A DNA stretch of 64,000 nt from Planctomyces sp. Its GTDB lineage: Bacteria > Planctomycetota > Planctomycetia > Planctomycetales > Planctomycetaceae. The stretch's first letter is position 1. Each line of letters opens with the position of its first letter. The stretch lies in assembly GCA_016795105.1 (NCBI GenBank), contig JAEUIH010000021.1, positions 34,903 through 98,902 on the forward strand. Reading direction: 5' to 3'. The translations under genes and the position numbers were made by a program. Positions 55,176 through 63,930 of this stretch are shown here, piece by piece. The notes under the pieces were generated by a model. That model searched no databases, was not told where the DNA came from, and was given only the letters and a program-made list of their open reading frames with translations.

Positions 55176-55484
55176 ATGCAATGGTGCCATAGTGTACGTG
55201 ATTTGATTGATTTCATGGCCTACGTCTCGATATACGCACCGAATGAGTTTCCAGATGAAGATGGGGAAACTCTTGATCTGGCCGGTGCCTTTTCCGAACT
55301 TCAGCAAGGCCTGAAAACGGTTGCTATTGAAGTCAATGGACCCAACTTGCTGAAAAAGATCGAGGCACTTCTCTCAGCTTCCCATTCGAAATACCTGACA
55401 GGTGATGTGAGTGAAGGAGCAAGATTGCTGATAGAGGCTGAGTACGCACTTCGCGGTGGGGCGTTCTCAGATTCAGTGGATTGA
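55176..55484 (+). CDS. Small protein of unknown function
   Basis: A protein of 102 residues, acidic (pattern NEFPDEDGETLDLAGAFSELQ), with two or three helices (LKTVAIEVNGPNLLKKIEALL, SEGARLLIEAEYALRGG). No signal peptide, membrane helix or known domain. AGG lies before the ATG at 55176; an internal ATG (55215) would give a shorter form. It lies in a region rich in intergenic hairpins, so it may be a small orphan gene. Only moderate support. Confidence 0.5.
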   Translation: MQWCHSVRDLIDFMAYVSIYAPNEFPDEDGETLDLAGAFSELQQGLKTVAIEVNGPNLLKKIEALLSASHSKYLTGDVSEGARLLIEAEYALRGGAFSDSVD

Positions 55485-55711
55485 GGAAAGGGATTGTCAA
55501 TCGATACAACACACCATGCGATAAATGCAATGTTCTTCCACAGCTTGACTGGCGGCTCGCCTCGATCTCATTCTCTTGTCATCTGAGAACACTCAGAGAC
55601 AGAGTTTGTGGTTTTGCATTCGAATCCAAAGTACTCTTCACGCTGGCTGCGATTGTGCTCTCGCGGCCGAGCAGCCTGTGATGTGTGCGCAACGAGGAAT
55701 CGCAATGTGTC

Positions 55712-55793
55712 AGCCCTCCGGGCTTTTGGCGGCAATCTGGATCCAATCCCGTGGCTTACGCCACGGGCTGACGATGTCTCGGCCCGCTGGGCC
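55712..55793. repeat. Three successive short palindromes
   Basis: Hairpins AGCCC/GGGCT with loop TCC (GGA on the other strand), CCCGTGGC/GCCACGGG with loop TTAC (GTAA on the other strand) and GGCCC/GGGCC with loop GCT follow each other within 82 bases at 55712-55724, 55748-55767 and 55781-55793. They lie in a 526-base gap between the small gene and the CRTAC1 gene in which no gene is seen. The rest of that gap (55485-55700 and 55800-55970) shows nothing I can support. Confidence 0.75.
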
Positions 55794-55976
55794 TGAATCA
55801 CAGGTATTGAATCTTGTGGCATCGTTGAATTGAGGAACGTTGATGTTCGGAAAGTGCCTCCACCTGCAAGCACAGGTCTCAATCAAGAGGGACTATTCAG
55901 CAGGGATGTTTCGTGACTGGATGACATCTGTGGGTGTGGCGGATGGTCGTTGACGCGGAGCATGGGTGGGGCGGAC

Positions 55977-55993
55977 GGCAGACGGAGTCTGCC
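55977..55993 (+). repeat. Hairpin of the GGA-loop family
   Basis: Arms GGCAGAC and GTCTGCC around GGA, preceded by GCGGAC and followed by CTGCTAC. The flanks are the same as those of the 40-bp units at 32.2 kb, but the stem is different and still fully self-complementary. It lies 18 bases beyond the stop codon of the CRTAC1 gene. Confidence 0.8.
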
Positions 55994-56010
55994 TGCTACT
56001 TTTGGGGGGC

Positions 56011-57882
56011 TTACTGTTGACGGATTGTCAGGAGTTGATTGGCGGGGGTTGTTCCGAGAGACTGTGATGATCCATCCGGCCAGGTAATATCGATGGATTC
56101 TACCTGAGCTGTTGAGCCAAGCCCAAAGTGAACGGGAAGCTCGACCTGCGACTGATAGCTGCGAGTTGGGTTGACGATTCGCGTCAGTACTTCACCGCCT
56201 GGCAGTGTGACTTTGACGATGGCACCAATCGCATCCCGATTACACTTCTGACCTTCCAGTCGTACGCGCAGCCAGTGATTTCCCAGTTGCTGATCATTTC
56301 TCAGTAAACGCGGTTTTGAACCGCTGGCGAACAGGAGCAGATCGAGGTCGCCATCGGAGTCAATATCCGCATATGAAGCACCGCGTCCGACCATACGTCG
56401 CGTAAACTCTTCTCCGCACTTTTCTGTTGGTACCGGCATGAACTCTGTTTCATAGTCAGCACCACAATTCCACAAGAGCTGAGGCGGCTGTTCATAATGC
56501 TGGCTCTCCTGGACGGAGTTAATTTCCTGTTCGAGATGACCATTGCACGAGAACAAGTCCTGTCGGCCGTCCTGATCGATATCCACAAACAGCACACCAA
56601 ATGTCAATTCAACACGTGTTGCTGGTCCAATACCGTTTGAGACAGCTTCGTCACGAAAGAGAGGCATGGTCATTCCGGGATTCTGACACACATACAAGGC
56701 CGTCATTTCTGTAGCAAAGTTGCCAATGACAAAGCCCAGTGACTTTGTATTTCGAAACCATGCGACATCGACACCCATTGCGCCGCGTGCACCGCCGGCA
56801 TTGTCGAATGCGACTCCGGAGAGTGCCCCCGATTCTGCAAAAGTGCCATCCGGCTGACTAAGAAACAGCAGATTCTGCACAGTGTCATTGGCAACCAGAA
56901 CGTCGAGTCGACCGTCCGCATTGACATCAGCAAACGTCAGGCCGAGTGACTTTGCCAGCGGCGATCCGGTGTCGGGGTTGACGACCTGAATTCCGGCTTC
57001 TTTTGAGACATCCGAGAACGTTGAATCTCCATTGTTGCGGTAAAGAAAGGGAGAAGCCCCGGTGAAGTCTGTAGGTCGACCATAGGCTCTCTGTCCGCCT
57101 TTGAGGGTCCATCCCATGGCCTGGTCCTGCTCTCGAGTCCATTCAATGTAGTTGCACACGAAGAGGTCGAGGTCCCCATCGTTGTCGTAGTCAAACCAGC
57201 CGGCGCTGGTGCTCCATGCATTCTCCGGACCACCAACACCCGACGATGAAGTCGTTTCCGTGAACCGACCGCCACCGTCATTGTGAAACAATCGGTTTTG
57301 GCCAACGGTCGTGATAAACACATCGACTTTGCCATCATTGTCGTAGTCGCCGCACGCGACTCCATTTCCATAGAGCGGAGTATCGAGGCCAGATCCTTTG
57401 GTGACGTTTGTGAATGTCCCTTTTCCGTCGTTTGCATAGAGTTGCGAAGTGGAAGAGATCTCTGGCTGCGGCGTGGTCCAGGGCCATTCCATGGAATTGA
57501 TGAACAGAATGTCCTGGTCACCGTCTCCATCAAAGTCAAAGAAAGCGCCTCCGCCTCCCATTGTTTCGGGTAACAACTTTTCACCCGTTGCACCGTTTTC
57601 ATGTACAAAGTCAATCCCGGAGGCCTGTGTTACATCGGTGAATGGAAGGTTGGGAATGGTGAGTGGCGGCAGTTCGCGTTCTTCAGGGAGCGGACTTTGT
57701 TCGACGGCCTCGACGGGCTGATCTGCGGGGGGCCGAGTCATGTACCAAAACAAGCCGCCACCAACCGCGAGCAGCAGGATTACCACGATCGAGAATTGGA
57801 CTGCTTTGCCAACTACGCGGTCATCCTGATAGTCCTCGGACTGCGTTTCCGCCTGCTTTGGATTCCTGCTGTGATCTGCCAC
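56011..57882 (-). CDS. CRTAC1-type ASPIC/UnbV protein with VCBS/FG-GAP repeats
   Basis: A protein of 623 residues. An N-terminal membrane helix (about 28-48: FSIVVILLLAVGGGLFWYM) anchors it, with a Pro/Glu-rich linker after it. The body has FG-GAP/VCBS repeats with calcium-type loops (FFDFDGDGDQDILFIN, CGDYDNDGKVDVFITT, GWFDYDNDGDLDLFVCN, FADVNADGRLDVLVAN, FVDIDQDGRQDLFSCN, YADIDSDGDLDLLLF). The C-terminal ASPIC/UnbV domain carries RLEGQKCNRDAIGAIVKV, LPVHFGLG and ITWPDG. This is a common planctomycete export protein; the role, probably in binding or assembly outside the cytoplasm, is unknown. Confidence 0.92.
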   Translation of the reverse strand: MADHSRNPKQAETQSEDYQDDRVVGKAVQFSIVVILLLAVGGGLFWYMTRPPADQPVEAVEQSPLPEERELPPLTIPNLPFTDVTQASGIDFVHENGATGEKLLPETMGGGGAFFDFDGDGDQDILFINSMEWPWTTPQPEISSTSQLYANDGKGTFTNVTKGSGLDTPLYGNGVACGDYDNDGKVDVFITTVGQNRLFHNDGGGRFTETTSSSGVGGPENAWSTSAGWFDYDNDGDLDLFVCNYIEWTREQDQAMGWTLKGGQRAYGRPTDFTGASPFLYRNNGDSTFSDVSKEAGIQVVNPDTGSPLAKSLGLTFADVNADGRLDVLVANDTVQNLLFLSQPDGTFAESGALSGVAFDNAGGARGAMGVDVAWFRNTKSLGFVIGNFATEMTALYVCQNPGMTMPLFRDEAVSNGIGPATRVELTFGVLFVDIDQDGRQDLFSCNGHLEQEINSVQESQHYEQPPQLLWNCGADYETEFMPVPTEKCGEEFTRRMVGRGASYADIDSDGDLDLLLFASGSKPRLLRNDQQLGNHWLRVRLEGQKCNRDAIGAIVKVTLPGGEVLTRIVNPTRSYQSQVELPVHFGLGSTAQVESIDITWPDGSSQSLGTTPANQLLTIRQQ

Positions 57883-58149
57883 AGTAATGCCTTCCCCAAA
57901 AATCGACGATCTGAGATTTCCAAAGAGTGTACGAAAATCGACCTGAAAATGCCGGAGGAAATTGCGACCAATCTCCAGGCGCCCTGGGTTCGTCCCGGTT
58001 TTTCCGAAAATGCAGCGTTTTCACGGTCGGAACTCTTCAGATTTTCCACCATCCCGAGTCTGCTGAACTGCACTTTCTGAGGAGCGAATTTCCTGCCAGA
58101 ATGGTGTGCTGGAGAATCAGTTGCGATAGGTTTGGCAGGAAATGTGCCA

Positions 58150-59175
58150 GTGATTGAAGAAGCTGTCCCAAAAAGTTTTGTGCTGTTGAGGACATTCGCT
58201 GCTTTTCTGACGGCACTGGTGGTCACTCTGCTGATGGGCCCGCTCTTGATTCGCTGGCTAAAAACACGGTTCCGCGAGCGGATCGTGACTGGTTCATCCC
58301 GATTGAACGAACTTCATGCCGCCAAGAAAGAAACTCCGACAATGGGTGGGGTTTTGATCATGTTGGGCGTCGCAGTTTCGTCCGTGGCCTGGTGCAATCG
58401 AAGCAACCTGCTGCTATGGCTCTTTCTGCTGTTGGCTGTCGGGCTGACATTAGTGGGAGGTCTGGATGACTGGATCAAAGCCACGACAAAGTCCAGCGGC
58501 ATTAGTGCTCGCAGGAAACTCATCCTTCAATGCGTTATGTGTCTTCCATCGTCCTATGGTCTGTACGAAATTCTGAAGCAATCCGATTCACATCTCACCA
58601 TACTGTTTATTCCGTGGGGAGTTTTGGTTCTCGTGGCAACATCAAACTCCGTAAATCTCACGGATGGACTTGATGGCCTCGCGACTGGCGTTTGCCTGCC
58701 AGTCATTCTCCTGTTTGTTACGATTCTGATTGTCGCTGGCAGCTCTGAGCCAACAGGAATTCTCAGTACGCCTGCGGTCCCCGGAACTGCTGAAGTCGCG
58801 GTATTGATGGCCGGACTTGGAGGCGCTATGACCGGATTTCTCTGGTTTAACGGTTATCCGGCGCAGGTGTTTATGGGAGACGCTGGTTCGCTTTCAATTG
58901 GTGGTTTGATTGGATTTGCTGCACTCTCGTGCCGTCAGGAGTTTCTGTTGCTGGTTGCAGGTGGTGTACTTGTGGCAGAGACACTGAGTGTGATTGTTCA
59001 GGTTGCCGGATTTAAGTTGACAGGCCGCCGCCTTCTTCGTTGTAGTCCGCTGCATCATCACTTTGTTTTCGGTGGAGTCCCTGAAGGTCGAATTGTTGTT
59101 CGATTCTGGATCGTATCCGGCGTCCTTGCAATGGTTGGCCTGCTCGTCGTCGCAGACTTCGATGTCATTTGGTAA
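58150..59175 (+). CDS. mraY: Phospho-MurNAc-pentapeptide transferase
   Basis: About 341 residues with about ten membrane helices. It transfers phospho-MurNAc-pentapeptide from UDP to undecaprenyl phosphate, the first membrane step of peptidoglycan synthesis. Diagnostic motifs: KKETPTMGG, GLDDWIK, NSVNLTDGLDGLA, FMGDAGSLSIGG and SPLHHHFVFGG, including the catalytic aspartates. The start is uncertain: GTG 58150, GTG 58144 and TTG 58132 are in frame, with AGGA best spaced for 58150. The gene is not in a dcw cluster; it is followed by a ROK kinase after 23 bases. Confidence 0.93.
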   Translation: MIEEAVPKSFVLLRTFAAFLTALVVTLLMGPLLIRWLKTRFRERIVTGSSRLNELHAAKKETPTMGGVLIMLGVAVSSVAWCNRSNLLLWLFLLLAVGLTLVGGLDDWIKATTKSSGISARRKLILQCVMCLPSSYGLYEILKQSDSHLTILFIPWGVLVLVATSNSVNLTDGLDGLATGVCLPVILLFVTILIVAGSSEPTGILSTPAVPGTAEVAVLMAGLGGAMTGFLWFNGYPAQVFMGDAGSLSIGGLIGFAALSCRQEFLLLVAGGVLVAETLSVIVQVAGFKLTGRRLLRCSPLHHHFVFGGVPEGRIVVRFWIVSGVLAMVGLLVVADFDVIW

Positions 59176-59198
59176 TGGCGCTGGAATCGAGGAAACTC

Positions 59199-60239
59199 AT
59201 GTCAGAACATCGTCTTTTCCTGGGAATCGACCTCGGCGGAACAAACATTAAAGCCGGGCTCGTTAACGATCACGGAGCTGTCGTAACTTCTGTCAGCGTT
59301 CCGACAGGAGGTCCGCAGGGACCAGAGCACGGCGTTTCCCAGATTGCTCTGGCAGTGGACCAATGCCTGAGGGCATCAGCGATCGACAGAAATGAAATCA
59401 CGGCAGCCGGTCTCGCGACTCCGGGCACTATGGACATACCCTCCGGCATGCTGCTCGACCCAACAAATCTTCGCGGCTGGAATGATTTTCCGATTCGGGA
59501 TCGAGTCGCGAAGGCGATCAATATTCCAACAATCCTGCAAAACGACGCCAACGCAGCTGCCTACGGAGAATATTGGGCCGGAATGGCCCGCGATGCTCGA
59601 AGTCTGGTCTTCTTTACGCTTGGGACGGGACTTGGCGGCGGGATTATTGTTGATGATCACATCATCGAAGGAGAACACTCGCACGGATCTGAATGCGGTC
59701 ACGTTCTGCTGGAATTGGACAATGGTAAGCTCTGTGCCACAGGACAATACGGTACGGCCGAAGCGTATTGCAGCGCTACATCGCTGATCAAGAGATTCAA
59801 AGATGCGATCGATCAGGGGCGAACGACCTCGGTGACGACAAGACTCTCCAGCGTATCAGACGTCACACCGCTGATCATCGCCGAAGAAGCAGAGAAGGGA
59901 GATCTGCTTTCCAACGAACTCATTCTTGAGATGGCTCGGTGTCTGGGTGCAGCAGTCACTTCAGTCGTCCATGTCATCGATCCCAGCATCGTCCTGCTGG
60001 GGGGAGCGATGACATTTGGCAGAAATGAAACCCGGATTGGGAGAGACTTTCTGCATCGAGTTCGTCAGGAGTTTCGTTCGCGGACGTTTCCAACGATCAT
60101 GGATCGAGTCCATATTGATTATGCATCACTTGGAGGAAACGCCGGGTTCATTGGCGCAGCAGGCTGTGCCAGACGGTCAGTTGACCTCGGATTGCTGCAA
60201 ACCGCATCCTCCCGAGGTCGCAGTGGATGTGACAAGTGA
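59199..60239 (+). CDS. ROK-family sugar kinase
   Basis: A protein of 346 residues. The phosphate-1 motif is LGIDLGGTNIKAG, with FFTLGTGLGGGIIVD as phosphate-2 region and LQNDANAAAYGE near the catalytic Asp116. The usual zinc motif CxCGxxGCxE reads CATGQYGTAE here: of the three cysteines only Cys179 remains. It is glucokinase-like, but the substrate is not certain. The ATG 59199 follows GAGGAA; an upstream frame start is inside the mraY end. Its final bases GTGA overlap the start of the next gene. Confidence 0.88.
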   Translation: MSEHRLFLGIDLGGTNIKAGLVNDHGAVVTSVSVPTGGPQGPEHGVSQIALAVDQCLRASAIDRNEITAAGLATPGTMDIPSGMLLDPTNLRGWNDFPIRDRVAKAINIPTILQNDANAAAYGEYWAGMARDARSLVFFTLGTGLGGGIIVDDHIIEGEHSHGSECGHVLLELDNGKLCATGQYGTAEAYCSATSLIKRFKDAIDQGRTTSVTTRLSSVSDVTPLIIAEEAEKGDLLSNELILEMARCLGAAVTSVVHVIDPSIVLLGGAMTFGRNETRIGRDFLHRVRQEFRSRTFPTIMDRVHIDYASLGGNAGFIGAAGCARRSVDLGLLQTASSRGRSGCDK

Positions 60240-60282
60240 AACCAGGTTCTCCAGTGAAACCAGGTTCTCCAGTGAAACCAGG
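60236..60282 (+). repeat. 18-bp tandem repeat with successive in-frame GTG codons
   Basis: The unit GTGAAACCAGGTTCTCCA occurs at 60236 and 60254, with a partial third copy at 60272. It encodes VKPGSP repeats at the start of the next gene. Each unit brings a GTG in frame, preceded by an AGG seven bases upstream for the second and third copies, so the number of repeats could set the usable start. Confidence 0.75.
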
Positions 60283-62179
60283 CCTGACCGTCTGGATCCC
60301 CTGGAGTGCACTGACTGCTTTTCTCGGCTGGTTCGAAATTCGAAGGATTCGGTCCATCGAAGTGGAGATTCCGGGGAGAGCTGCCTGGCTGGCAGGCTGG
60401 GACTCCGAAGTCACGTTGCCACTCTTCGTCCTGTTGCTGCTTCCGGCTCTCTGCCTGATCATTGCCCCTTATGCTGGCTGGGGATCGTCACAGTCTCGGA
60501 ATTCAGTTTCAAAGTCCTCCGGCAGTCGAGGCTTCATGATGATTGGGACTCTGCTTTCGGCGGCAGTGTCATTTGCTGCGAGTTTCGCGGTTGGCAATGA
60601 GACCATGCAGTTTGAAAGCACAACTGGTCCACGCACAGTTCATCTGCGAGATCTCCCGCCTACTTATCATGATGAATTCAGCTATCTGCTGCAGGCACGT
60701 ACTTTTCTTGCTGGCCGATGGTCATGGCCTGCACATGAAAAATCGGCCGACCTGTTTCACCAGGTTCATGTGCTCGATTCGCCTGCCACCGCCAGTCGCT
60801 ATTTCCCATGGACTGGCATCTGGATGGCTCCCTGGGTAGCCATCGGGCATCCGTTTCTCGGACACTGGATAGCGGGAGCAATCACTACGAGCTTTTGTTT
60901 TCTTGCGGCCGCTCAGCTGATGGATCGGCGTGCTGCATTTATGGCTGGAATCCTGGTCGGAGCAAGTCCTGCGATGGCTGTCTTCAGTAACATGCTGCTT
61001 GCTCATCATCCGGCAGTCATGGCATTGAGCATCTTTCTTTGGGCATTCCTGAGACTCCTCAGGGACTGGAAGATTCGATACGCTGTCATCTCCGGCATCG
61101 GATTGACGCTTGCGATGCTTGGGCGACCCATGACAGCCGCTGGCTTCGCGTTTCCCTGCGGATTGTGGTTAGTCATACAAGTCATCAGGGAGCTTCGGAC
61201 TCGCGATCAGCGATTGTCTCCATGGAAACTCATCGCAGCGTTCGCAGTGCCTTTGGCGTTCGGCTTCGCGACTCTCGCGGTTCAGAATCATGCGATTACA
61301 GGCAGTTGGCTGAAGTCGGCATATCAGTTATATACCGATACCTGGACGCCTCGACATCGCTACGGCTTTCACAACGTTTCGAACTCACCGTTGCCACTCT
61401 CTTCGTCAAATGTGATGCGTCCCTACGATGAATGGGCGAGTGAACTTACGGTGCCTGTCGCTCTGCATAACACCTGGCAGAGGCTTACCGCGAGTCTCAT
61501 GTGGACGCTGGGACTCGCTCCTCTGTTGTTCGGCTGCGGTGTTGTGGCGATTACTGCTGTGATCCAGTTATTTCGTTCCACATCGGCCGATCGAAAACCG
61601 AAGACGTCCAACATTGACCGACGCCTGATGCTTGTGTGCGGCGGAATTGTCTCTTTGCATCTGGCACATATTCCATATTGGTATACCGGAATCCTCGACT
61701 GGCACTACGTATTCGAAACTGCCCCGTTACTGATCATTCTCATGTCAGCCGGTCTTGCAGAAGCAATTGTGGTACTCACACCACGACTTGGGGAACGGAG
61801 AGCTGCCTTATGGACCTGCGGGCTGATTCTGAGTGTTCTGATTCCAGGATGGGTCTCAGCGCCGCCGCTTTGGGGAAGGTCGAAAATTGCAATGGCTGTA
61901 AATACACAGTCAATGCCTCGTGTGCGAATGGCTCAGTTTGAAGATCTGAAATCATCGAACCAGCTTGATCGCCCCTGCCTGATTCTGGTGGATGAACGCG
62001 GGGCGAACGCTCAGCTAAGCTTTGTGATTAACCCTCCAATGCTCGACAGCGAAGTCCTGGTGTGTCGTCGTCCGGAAACTGACCAGCGCCTTGAGCAGCT
62101 CAAGCAGGATTTCCCGGGCCGGTCAATCTACCAGTTCGATCCAACCGGTTTTCTGCTGACAAAAGTCGCAGACCGTTAA
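60236..62179 (+). CDS. GT-C-type glycosyltransferase (GT39/RgtA-like) membrane protein
   Basis: About 647 residues with about twelve membrane helices. A short KPGSPVKPG repeat opens the protein. The first large loop shows YHDEFSYLLQARTFLAGRWSWPAHE, resembling the acidic GT-C motif region of RgtA/PMT-type enzymes, followed by YFPWTGIWMAPWVAIGHPFLG. It probably uses a polyprenyl-phosphate sugar to modify lipid or protein at the membrane. The start GTG 60236 overlaps the ROK stop by four bases; other GTG codons follow in the tandem repeat, so the exact start is not certain. Confidence 0.8.
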   Translation: MKPGSPVKPGSPVKPGLTVWIPWSALTAFLGWFEIRRIRSIEVEIPGRAAWLAGWDSEVTLPLFVLLLLPALCLIIAPYAGWGSSQSRNSVSKSSGSRGFMMIGTLLSAAVSFAASFAVGNETMQFESTTGPRTVHLRDLPPTYHDEFSYLLQARTFLAGRWSWPAHEKSADLFHQVHVLDSPATASRYFPWTGIWMAPWVAIGHPFLGHWIAGAITTSFCFLAAAQLMDRRAAFMAGILVGASPAMAVFSNMLLAHHPAVMALSIFLWAFLRLLRDWKIRYAVISGIGLTLAMLGRPMTAAGFAFPCGLWLVIQVIRELRTRDQRLSPWKLIAAFAVPLAFGFATLAVQNHAITGSWLKSAYQLYTDTWTPRHRYGFHNVSNSPLPLSSSNVMRPYDEWASELTVPVALHNTWQRLTASLMWTLGLAPLLFGCGVVAITAVIQLFRSTSADRKPKTSNIDRRLMLVCGGIVSLHLAHIPYWYTGILDWHYVFETAPLLIILMSAGLAEAIVVLTPRLGERRAALWTCGLILSVLIPGWVSAPPLWGRSKIAMAVNTQSMPRVRMAQFEDLKSSNQLDRPCLILVDERGANAQLSFVINPPMLDSEVLVCRRPETDQRLEQLKQDFPGRSIYQFDPTGFLLTKVADR

Positions 62180-62333
62180 AATTGGCCGGCTGACGATTGC
62201 GGCACGCCGCAGAATGTTGTGTACTGTCGACCACGCTGACTTTGAGTGAACACATCAACATTCATTGAACGCGTCAACATCAACCAATCCGAGATATCCA
62301 ACTCAGATATCACAGTGAAGGAGAAGATTGTCT

Positions 62334-63698
62334 ATGAGTCGTAAGTTGCATTCAACTGGTCAGAGCGAGACTCACAGCAGACGTCAGTTTCTCAGGACCA
62401 CGGCATCTCTCGCTGCTTCCGCCACGGCAGCTGCCTGGTTTCCGTGGACTCAGGCAGTGTTTGCGAACACCATGGCCAACGATCGGCCGCGTGTTGGCTG
62501 TATCGGGCTTGGTGGGATGGGACGAGGCGATGCGCATGGGCATAAGAGCTTTGGGGACATTCTGGCTGTTTGCGACGTCGACCAGAACCACGCGAATCAG
62601 GCCAATGCGGATCCGAATATCGGTGGGGGCAAGGCCGATGTTTATACGGACTACCGTAAGGTCCTCGAGCGATCAGACATCGATGTTGTCAGTGTTGTGA
62701 CACCGGATCACTGGCATGTAAAGATTGCGATTGAAGCACTTCAGGCAGGAAAACATGTCTTCTGCCAGAAACCGCTGACTTTGACGCTCGAAGAAAACCA
62801 GCTCATTCGAAATGCGTGCCGCAAATTCAGTGATCGCGTCTTCTTTGTCGGGACTCAGCAGCGAAGCGACCAGGAACGATTTCTGCGAGCCGTGAATCTC
62901 GTTCGCCGAGGTTTTATTGGAGACGTTCAGAAGATCACGGTTGGAATCAACGGTGGTGATGTCGGTGGCCCATTTAAGAAAGAAATGGCGCCTGCAAATC
63001 TGGACTGGAATATGTGGCTCGGTCAGGCACCGATGGTCGACTACATTCCTCAACGCTGTCACAACACGTTCCGCTGGTGGTATGAGTATTCCGGCGGAAA
63101 ATTCACCGACTGGGGTGCTCATCATATCGACATCGCTCAATGGGCGATCGGTGAAGATGGCGAAGGTTCCGGCCCGGTCGAAATCGACGGTACTGATGCA
63201 AAGCACCCGGTACCTTTTGAGAACGGATATCCAACACAGGATGACTCATTCAATTCAGCTCATGACTATGCCGTCGTGTGCCGTTATGCAAGTGGCGTTG
63301 AAATGACGGTCACCAGCCGAGGCGACAACGGCATCCTGTTTGAAGGCTCAAAGGGACGGTTCTTCGTCAACCGTGGTAAGATTACCGGACAGCCAATTGA
63401 AGAGAACTGGGACAAGGATCAATATGGTCCAGAGCAGTTATCAGAACTCTACAAAGGAAAGCCGTTCGAAGGTCACAAGAACAACTTCTACCGTTGCCTT
63501 GCAGAAGGCGGTCTTCCGGTCTCCGACGTTTATTCACACGTTCAGACCATGAATACCTGTCACTTGTCTGCAATCGCCGCTCGGCTGAATCGGGTCATCA
63601 AATGGGATCCGAAAGCCGAAATGATCGTTGGCGATGACATGGCAGCCGCATTCTTCGCTCGCGTTCCCCGCGCAGGTTTCGAGATTCCTCGCGTCTGA
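62334..63698 (+). CDS. Tat-exported Gfo/Idh/MocA-family oxidoreductase
   Basis: A protein of 454 residues. The N-terminus has a twin-arginine signal (SRRQFLRTTASLAAS, AVFAN). The Rossmann domain has VGCIGLGGMGRGDAH and the sequence EALQAGKHVFCQKPLTLTLEE with the conserved Lys-Pro; WWYEYSGGKFTDWGAHHIDIAQWAIG contains the catalytic-type His region. This is the large planctomycete group of exported NAD(P)-dependent sugar oxidoreductases. The substrate is unknown. I chose ATG 62334, preceded by AAGGAGA; a TTG at 62328 is also in frame. Confidence 0.92.
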   Translation: MSRKLHSTGQSETHSRRQFLRTTASLAASATAAAWFPWTQAVFANTMANDRPRVGCIGLGGMGRGDAHGHKSFGDILAVCDVDQNHANQANADPNIGGGKADVYTDYRKVLERSDIDVVSVVTPDHWHVKIAIEALQAGKHVFCQKPLTLTLEENQLIRNACRKFSDRVFFVGTQQRSDQERFLRAVNLVRRGFIGDVQKITVGINGGDVGGPFKKEMAPANLDWNMWLGQAPMVDYIPQRCHNTFRWWYEYSGGKFTDWGAHHIDIAQWAIGEDGEGSGPVEIDGTDAKHPVPFENGYPTQDDSFNSAHDYAVVCRYASGVEMTVTSRGDNGILFEGSKGRFFVNRGKITGQPIEENWDKDQYGPEQLSELYKGKPFEGHKNNFYRCLAEGGLPVSDVYSHVQTMNTCHLSAIAARLNRVIKWDPKAEMIVGDDMAAAFFARVPRAGFEIPRV

Positions 63699-63710
63699 TC
63701 CAGCGACAAT

Positions 63711-63930
63711 GAGCTCCAGCGCTTCCCGCGCTGGTTCGAATACAGCCGCGGCGCAGGGTGCTCACTAAGCAGGATGGGCATTCCTGCCCGTCCCGCCCTG
63801 GCTTGATTCCTGCTGCGGCGCAGGGATGTGCTTACTAAGTAGGATGGGCATTCCTGCCCGTCCCGCCCTGGCTTGAGCACTGCTACGGCGCAGGGATGTG
63901 CTCGGGCAGGAATGCCCAAGCTAGTGTCTG
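63711..63930. repeat. Copies of the 69-bp repeat family in reverse orientation
   Basis: About three partial units of 67-70 bp begin near 63750, 63817 and 63887, each with GGCGCAGGG and the reverse of the 27.3-kb unit (AGGATGGGCATTCCTGCCCG). A further hairpin with arms CCAGCGC and GCGCTGG lies near 63713-63731, just after the oxidoreductase stop. The last unit includes arms GGGCA and TGCCC around GGAA at 63904-63917. No gene is seen between 63931 and the window end. Confidence 0.8.

Noticed and set aside
55485..55700. Search for a tRNA or small RNA gene in the gap
   Set aside because: No cloverleaf or other RNA fold could be supported by eye.
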